DNA of 58,959 nt from Clostridiales bacterium (GTDB lineage: Bacteria; Bacillota; Clostridia; Oscillospirales; CAG-272), in the NCBI GenBank assembly GCA_012837425.1, contig DURE01000030.1, positions 1-58,959 on the forward strand. Reading direction: 5' to 3'. Position 1 is the first letter of the stretch. Each line of letters starts with the position of its first letter. The translations under genes and the position numbers were made by a program. The notes beneath the pieces are model-generated. The model saw only the letters and a list, made by a program, of their open reading frames with translations. It searched no databases and was not told the DNA's origin. Positions 53,824 to 58,959 of this stretch are shown here, in pieces.

Positions 53824-55551
53824 ATGTTAAGACTGCTTCAAATTGAGAATATTGCCCTGATACGAGCGGCAGAAATTGAGCTTTGTGAGGGGTTTTCGGT
53901 GCTGACCGGTGAGACCGGGGCGGGGAAGTCCATAATCATCGACAGCCTGAGTCTGCTTCTCGGCAGTCGTGCGCCGCGCGAGCTGATTCGCACCGGCGAG
54001 CAGCGGGCGACGGTTACCGCCCTGTTTGAGAATATCGGCCAGGAGTGCGCCGACCTGCTTTCCGAATACGGGATTGAAGGCGAGGAGCGATCCCTGCTGC
54101 TCTCGCGCTCGGTCGGCACTGACGGGAGAAGCGTCGCGCGCATCAACGGCCGGACGGTTACCCAGAGCATGCTCCGACAGGTCTGCCGGACGCTGCTCTG
54201 CATACACGGGCAGCACGACAATCGGGTGCTCATGCAAAAGGACAGTCAGCTCAGATTGCTTGACGCCTATGCCGGGCTTACCGGCCGGCTCAGGGAGTAC
54301 GCCGGGGTATACAGCGAACTTCGCGAGGTAGAGCGCGAGCTTGAAAAGCACCGGGTCGATGAGGCCGAAAAAATCCGGCTGCGCGACATGCTGACCTATC
54401 AGATAAACGAAATAAGCTCGGCAAAGCTCAAGCCCGGTGAAGAGGAGGAGCTAAACTCCAAGCGGCTGCGCCTGCAGAACGCAGAGCGGATAAGAAGGCA
54501 GACCGGTTTTGCATACCGCGCGCTTTACGCGGGCGAGCGGGGATCCGCGGCGCTGCTGCTCGACCGCTCGGCGGCCGCCCTCGGCCAACTGACCGACGCC
54601 ATGCCCGAGGTCGGGGAACTGGCAGCCCGGCTTGAGCAAATCAGGTATGAGATTGAGGATATTGCAGAGGCTGTCCGCAGTCTGTCGGACTATGGCGAGG
54701 GCGACCCTACCGCCCGGCTTGACAAAATCGAGGAGCGGCTTGAGCTGATAAACCGGCTAAAGCGAAAGTACGGCGCCGACATTGGGGGAATACTCAGATT
54801 TAAGGCAGAGGCAGAGGCAAAACTTGCCTCGCTTGAGCACGCCGAGGAGCGGGTTGCGGAACTCACCGAGCGGGCAGCAGCCCTTGAGGGCGAGACCCGG
54901 CGGCTTGCCGGAGAGATTTCGGCTGAGAGAATAAAAAACGCCGCAAAGGCGGCAAAGGAGGTCTGCGGGGAGCTGAAATTCCTCGACATGCCGGGCGTGA
55001 GGTTTGAAATAAAGGTCACGCCTGTAAGGGAGCTCAGACCCGACGGGGCCGACGAGGTTGAGTTTTTAATATCGGCAAACCCCGGCGAGTCGCCGATGCC
55101 GCTCTCAAAAATAGCCTCGGGGGGCGAGCTGTCGAGGGTAATGCTCGCGCTTATATACGTGCTGGCCTCAAACGACGGTATACCCACCATGATATTTGAC
55201 GAGATAGACGCCGGCATATCCGGTAAAACCTCCCGCAAGGTGGGTATGAGGCTCAGGGGTATTTCAAAGGACACACAGGTGCTCTGTGTGACCCACTCGG
55301 CGCAGATTGCCTCGCTTGCCGACCGGCATTTCCTCATATCAAAATCAGAGGTTGACGGGCGCACCGAAACCGAGGTGAGGCCGCTCGACGAGGAGGGCAG
55401 GGTTGCCGAGGTGGCCCGGATACTCGGCGGGATAAACATCACCGAGTTGCAGCGCGAGGCAGCCCGGGAGATGATAGAAGAGGGAAGAAACCTCGGCGAT
55501 AAACATTCTACATATCACAAACATGAAATAACAGGGGAAACACAATGCTGA
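53824..55551 (+). CDS. recN: DNA repair protein RecN
   Basis: SMC-like ATPase acting early in double-strand break repair. The 575-residue protein has Walker A GETGAGKS (about 29-36), coiled-coil arms (about 150-370), signature LSRVMLALIYV and Walker B MIFDEIDAGISG, with THSAQIASLAD. recN is SOS-controlled in some bacteria; I see no LexA box upstream here. It follows argR by 4 nt and overlaps argS by 7 nt. Confidence 0.97.
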   Translation: MLRLLQIENIALIRAAEIELCEGFSVLTGETGAGKSIIIDSLSLLLGSRAPRELIRTGEQRATVTALFENIGQECADLLSEYGIEGEERSLLLSRSVGTDGRSVARINGRTVTQSMLRQVCRTLLCIHGQHDNRVLMQKDSQLRLLDAYAGLTGRLREYAGVYSELREVERELEKHRVDEAEKIRLRDMLTYQINEISSAKLKPGEEEELNSKRLRLQNAERIRRQTGFAYRALYAGERGSAALLLDRSAAALGQLTDAMPEVGELAARLEQIRYEIEDIAEAVRSLSDYGEGDPTARLDKIEERLELINRLKRKYGADIGGILRFKAEAEAKLASLEHAEERVAELTERAAALEGETRRLAGEISAERIKNAAKAAKEVCGELKFLDMPGVRFEIKVTPVRELRPDGADEVEFLISANPGESPMPLSKIASGGELSRVMLALIYVLASNDGIPTMIFDEIDAGISGKTSRKVGMRLRGISKDTQVLCVTHSAQIASLADRHFLISKSEVDGRTETEVRPLDEEGRVAEVARILGGINITELQREAAREMIEEGRNLGDKHSTYHKHEITGETQC

Positions 55552-57266
55552 CCATAAAAAAGATAATCTCAAAAAAAATAGAGGAAGGTGCCGCGGCCGC
55601 CTTCCCGGGCTCAAGCCTTGCCGCCTCTGACATATTCGGAATGCTCGAATACCCGCCCGACGCGACAAAAGGAGATATAGCGCTGCCCTGCTTTAAGCTC
55701 AGTAGAGCGCTGCGCCGCCCGCCGGTGCAGATTGCCGCAACACTTGCCGGCGCGCTAAAGGCAGGCGAGCCGGGCAGCCCTGTCGCCTCGGTTGAGGCAG
55801 TCAACGGTTACCTCAACTTCAAAATATCCGACGAATATCTTGCCAACCGCGTGTTGCCCGAGGTACTGGAGAGGCGCGAGAAATACGGCGCGCCGCGCGG
55901 ATATGAGGGCATGAGGATAGTCCTTGACTACTCCTCGCCCAACGTGGCTAAGCCCTTTCATATCGGGCATCTCGGAACCACGGTTATAGGACATTCGCTC
56001 AGGCGGCTTTTTGAGTTTGCCGGCTGCAGGTGCTACAGCATCAACCACCTCGGCGACTGGGGGACACAATTCGGCAAGCAGATTGTCGCCTTTCGGCTCT
56101 GGGGCAGCCGCGAGGAGGTCGAAGAAAAGGAAATCGACGGGCTGGTGGCCCTCTATGTAAAATTCCACGAACAGGCCGAAAAGGCCCCGGGGCTTGAGGA
56201 CATGGCGCGGGAGGAGTTCCGCAAACTTGAGGCAAAAGACCCCGAGAACATGGCGCTCTGGAGCTGGTTTGTCGAGATTAGCCTGCGCGAGTACGAGCGA
56301 ACCTACCGGCAGCTCGGAATTGAGTTTGACAGCTATACCGGCGAGAGCTTTTACTTTGACAAAACACAGCCGCTGATAGATGACCTCAGGGAGAAGGGGC
56401 TGCTTAAGTTTGACGACGGGGCGTCGATTGTCGACCTTGAGTCCTATGGCATGCCGCCCTGCCTGATACTAAAGCGTGACGGCTCGACAATTTACCCCAC
56501 CCGCGACATCGCCGCCGCCCTGTACCGCAAGGAGAAATACAACTTTGATAGGTGCATTTACGTCACCTCGGCCGGTCAGAGCCTGCATTTTCGCCAGTGG
56601 TTCAAGGTGGTCGAGCTGATGGGCTATGACTGGGCCGACAAGCTGATCCATGTACCCTACGGAACCGTGAGCATCAACGGCGAGAAGCTGGCGACTCGCA
56701 CCGGAAATGTCATTCTGCTCAAAGACCTTTTTGCGCTTGCAATAGAAAAGGTGGCCGCAATAATAGACGAAAAAAGCCCAGATATAAAAAACCGTGAGGA
56801 GACCGCAGAGGCGGTGGGTGTGGGCGCGGTGGTATTCTACTACCTATCAAGCAGCCGCATGCGCGACATCAATTTTGTGCTTGAGGAGGCGCTTAGCTTT
56901 GACGGCAACACTGGGCCGTACGTCCAGTATACCTATGCGCGGACCTGCTCGGTACTTGAGAAGGCCGGCAGGATTGATGATTGCGATTTTGTGATTAGCG
57001 CGCCAGAGGAGAGCGAGGTACTAAAGGTGCTCTGCCGCTTCGGAGAGTGCACCGAGGCAGCGCTGCGCGATTACGAGCCCTTTTATGTAACCCGCTTCAT
57101 ACTCGACCTTGCGGCGGCATACAACCGCTTTTACCATAACTGCCGGATACTGAGCGAGGAGGACCCGGCCAAAAGAACCACCAGAATAAGGCTCACCGAG
57201 GCGGTCAATGTCGTGCTTGGCCGCGCGTTTGAGCTTATTTGCCTGAAGAAAATGACGAAAATTTAA
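55545..57266 (+). CDS. argS: Arginyl-tRNA synthetase
   Basis: Class I synthetase charging tRNA-Arg. The 573-residue protein has the N-terminal Add-1 domain, the HIGH motif in KPFHIGHLGTTVIGHSLRR, INHLGDWGTQFG, and a KMSKS-like EKLATRTGN, degenerate as is usual for ArgRS, then the DALR anticodon-binding domain (about 455-573). The start overlaps the recN end. Confidence 0.97.
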   Translation: MLTIKKIISKKIEEGAAAAFPGSSLAASDIFGMLEYPPDATKGDIALPCFKLSRALRRPPVQIAATLAGALKAGEPGSPVASVEAVNGYLNFKISDEYLANRVLPEVLERREKYGAPRGYEGMRIVLDYSSPNVAKPFHIGHLGTTVIGHSLRRLFEFAGCRCYSINHLGDWGTQFGKQIVAFRLWGSREEVEEKEIDGLVALYVKFHEQAEKAPGLEDMAREEFRKLEAKDPENMALWSWFVEISLREYERTYRQLGIEFDSYTGESFYFDKTQPLIDDLREKGLLKFDDGASIVDLESYGMPPCLILKRDGSTIYPTRDIAAALYRKEKYNFDRCIYVTSAGQSLHFRQWFKVVELMGYDWADKLIHVPYGTVSINGEKLATRTGNVILLKDLFALAIEKVAAIIDEKSPDIKNREETAEAVGVGAVVFYYLSSSRMRDINFVLEEALSFDGNTGPYVQYTYARTCSVLEKAGRIDDCDFVISAPEESEVLKVLCRFGECTEAALRDYEPFYVTRFILDLAAAYNRFYHNCRILSEEDPAKRTTRIRLTEAVNVVLGRAFELICLKKMTKI

Positions 57267-57286
57267 ATAGAGAGCGAGGTATTGAG

Positions 57287-58018
57287 ATGGCCGGACACAG
57301 TAAATGGGCCAACATAAAGCATAAAAAAGAAAAGACCGACGCACAACGTGCCGCGGTATTTACAAAAATCGGCCGCGAGATTGCCATGGCGGTAAAGGCC
57401 GGGGGCGGCGACCCCAATACAAACTCAAAGCTGCGGGATGTTATCACCAAGGCCAAGGCCAACAACATACCTAACGACAACATTGAGCGCTCTATAAAAA
57501 AAGCGCTTGGAGGCGAGGGGGCAAACTACGAGTCGGTGACATATGAGGGCTACGGCCCGTCTGGAGTGGCCGTGATGGTTGAGACCTCGACCGACAACCG
57601 CAACCGCACTGCCGGGGAAATGCGACACTATTTCGACAAATTCGGCGGCAACCTCGGGCAGTCGGGCTGCGTCGCCTTCCTTTTTTCCGAGAAGGGCGTT
57701 ATTGTAGTTCTTCATGAGGACGCAAAGGATGAGTTGGCGCTCATGGAGGCCGCGCTTGAGGCCGGCGCTACCGATTTTGAGACAGAAGATGAGGCTTATG
57801 TGATTTACACCGAACCCGACGACCTGTATTCGGTGCGGAGCGCGCTTGAGAGCGCGGGGTATCGCATTGAGTCGGCCGAAAAGGATAAAATCCCGTCAAC
57901 TTATGTCAGGCTTGAGAATGAGGAAGAAATAAGGAAAATGAGCCTTCTGCTCGAGCACCTTGAGAACAACGACGACGTGGTAGAGGTGTACCACAACTGG
58001 GAAAATTTTAGGGAATAA
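57287..58018 (+). CDS. YebC/PmpR family protein
   Basis: A 243-residue three-domain protein starting MAGHSKWANIKHKKEKTDAQ, the family hallmark, with NIPNDNIERSIKKALG and FDKFGGNLGQSGCVAFLF. Family members have been described as transcriptional regulators and, more recently, as ribosome-associated factors that relieve stalling at prolines. Start at ATG 57287, after AGCGAGG. Confidence 0.94.
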   Translation: MAGHSKWANIKHKKEKTDAQRAAVFTKIGREIAMAVKAGGGDPNTNSKLRDVITKAKANNIPNDNIERSIKKALGGEGANYESVTYEGYGPSGVAVMVETSTDNRNRTAGEMRHYFDKFGGNLGQSGCVAFLFSEKGVIVVLHEDAKDELALMEAALEAGATDFETEDEAYVIYTEPDDLYSVRSALESAGYRIESAEKDKIPSTYVRLENEEEIRKMSLLLEHLENNDDVVEVYHNWENFRE

Positions 58019-58032
58019 ACCGGAAAAAAAGA

Positions 58033-58860
58033 ATGAGTGATACCTGCACGCGCGACTGCCGGACCTGCGCCAAAAACAGCGCCGAGCGCAGAGCCGAGAG
58101 CCTGCTCGCCCCGGCAAACAGCGACTCAAAAATCAAAAAAGTAATCGCGGTTATCAGCGGCAAGGGCGGCGTCGGCAAATCGATGGTGACCTCTATGCTG
58201 GCGGTGCTCGCCATGCGCCGCGGGGGGCAGGCCGCAATACTCGACGCCGACATAACCGGCCCGTCGATACCTAAGATTTTCGGAATAACCGACAAGGCGG
58301 TCGGCACGGGGCGGGGGATAATACCGGTACTGACGGCCACCGGGGTTAAGCTCATGTCGGTAAACCTTCTGCTTGAGAAGGAGACCGACCCGGTTGTCTG
58401 GCGCGGTCCGGTAATCGCCGGGACGGTGAGACAGTTCTGGACCGACGTGCTCTGGGGGGAGGTTGACCTTATGCTGGTCGACTGCCCGCCGGGCACCGGA
58501 GACGTGCCGCTGACAGTCTTTCAGTCGCTGCCGGTCGACGGGGTTGTGATTGTCACCTCGCCGCAGGAGCTTGTCGGGATGGTGGTGGAGAAGGCGGTCG
58601 GCATGGCAGGGATGATGCACATCCCGGTGCTCGGCATTGTGGAGAACATGTCATATTTTGAGTGTCCCGACTGCGGCGGCAGGCATAGTGTTTTCGGCAG
58701 GAGCCGGATTGAGGAGGTTGCTATCAGGCACGGGATAAAAAATATCGCAAGGCTGCCGCTCGACCCGAGAATCGCCGGGCTGTGCGACCGCGGGGAGATA
58801 GAGCAGTTTGAGGGGGATTGGCTTGACGGCCTTGTTGATGTGATTTTTGGCGGGAAATGA
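58033..58860 (+). CDS. Mrp/NBP35-type FeS-cluster carrier ATPase
   Basis: A P-loop NTPase that carries FeS clusters. The 275-residue protein has an N-terminal Cys set (CTRDCRTC), deviant Walker A GKGGVGKS (about 43-50), DADITGPSIPK, VDCPPGTGD, and a C-terminal CPDCGG for cluster binding at the dimer interface. The DUF59 domain of many Mrp proteins is absent. Last gene of the nusB operon in view. Confidence 0.93.
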   Translation: MSDTCTRDCRTCAKNSAERRAESLLAPANSDSKIKKVIAVISGKGGVGKSMVTSMLAVLAMRRGGQAAILDADITGPSIPKIFGITDKAVGTGRGIIPVLTATGVKLMSVNLLLEKETDPVVWRGPVIAGTVRQFWTDVLWGEVDLMLVDCPPGTGDVPLTVFQSLPVDGVVIVTSPQELVGMVVEKAVGMAGMMHIPVLGIVENMSYFECPDCGGRHSVFGRSRIEEVAIRHGIKNIARLPLDPRIAGLCDRGEIEQFEGDWLDGLVDVIFGGK

Positions 58861-58875
58861 AGTGCATAATTAAAG

Positions 58876-58913
58876 GCAGTAAAGCGCGGGCTCCGTGTCC
58901 CGCGCTTTGCTGC
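58876..58913 (+). terminator. Terminator-like hairpin after the Mrp gene
   Basis: GCAG-T-AAAGCGCGGG and CCCGCGCTTT-G-CTGC form a near-perfect stem with an 8-nt loop, 15 nt after the stop. No T-run follows. It resembles the GCAGCGCGGG hairpin of repeats A and B and may be a diverged relative. Bases 58914-58959 show nothing more. Confidence 0.6.
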
Positions 58914-58959
58914 TATTAAGAATGATTGATTTACTAAAACTTTTAATCTTGTTCATTTC

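Overview
The window is chromosomal core DNA from a spore-forming, low-motility-signal member of the Bacillota, most likely class Clostridia (an Oscillospirales-like lineage). Evidence: a Gram-positive PolC-type replicative polymerase, the Firmicute order rpsB-tsf-pyrH-frr-uppS-cdsA-dxr-rseP-polC, the Firmicute order nusB-xseA-xseB-ispA-tlyA-argR-recN, DUF951, YfhO, YlmC/YmxH and a SleL-like spore cortex enzyme. I see no prophage, insertion sequence, plasmid gene, rRNA or CRISPR array. Base composition is moderately GC-rich in genes and AT-rich in promoters.

Layout. 1-6960: a membrane protein, a degenerate M14-peptidase-like protein, then (minus strand) DUF951-yfhO-ruvA-ruvB. 6990-16880: a divergent promoter starts ruvC, an rRNA-type methyltransferase, the ECF transporter core ecfA1-ecfA2-ecfT, truA, a DUF5711 protein, a CvpA-like protein, a CDP-alcohol phosphatidyltransferase and a ClpE-like unfoldase. 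17001-20003: a P-type-ATPase-like protein that has lost its catalytic motifs, and a YlmC sporulation protein. 20058-32829: rpsB (with a folded leader) and tsf, a terminator, then a strong promoter for pyrH-frr-uppS-cdsA-dxr-rseP-ispG-polC, which couples translation recycling, undecaprenyl/MEP isoprenoid synthesis, phospholipid precursors and replication. 32895-33228: tRNA-Val and tRNA-Ala. 33376-47416: an accessory-like stretch with malic enzyme, a flavoprotein, a probable SOS gene, nrdR, a DUF5131 protein, sleL, enolase, a DUF2975/XRE/DUF4153 operon and a minus-strand envelope cluster. 47719-58860: a twelve-gene operon from nusB to an Mrp ATPase.

Most genes are conserved housekeeping genes whose calls are safe. 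The items worth a second look are: two apparent pseudoenzymes (a P-type ATPase without DKTGT or GDGxND, and an M14 peptidase without most of its zinc and catalytic residues); a small unknown gene under a near-consensus LexA box; a ~180-nt structured repeat lying just 3' of two genes, whose first hairpin shows compensatory changes; rseP apparently starting at ATT; and a folded rpsB leader. I did not find one clearly new multi-gene system; the best candidates are these single loci. All family calls were made by reading the sequence, without database searches.
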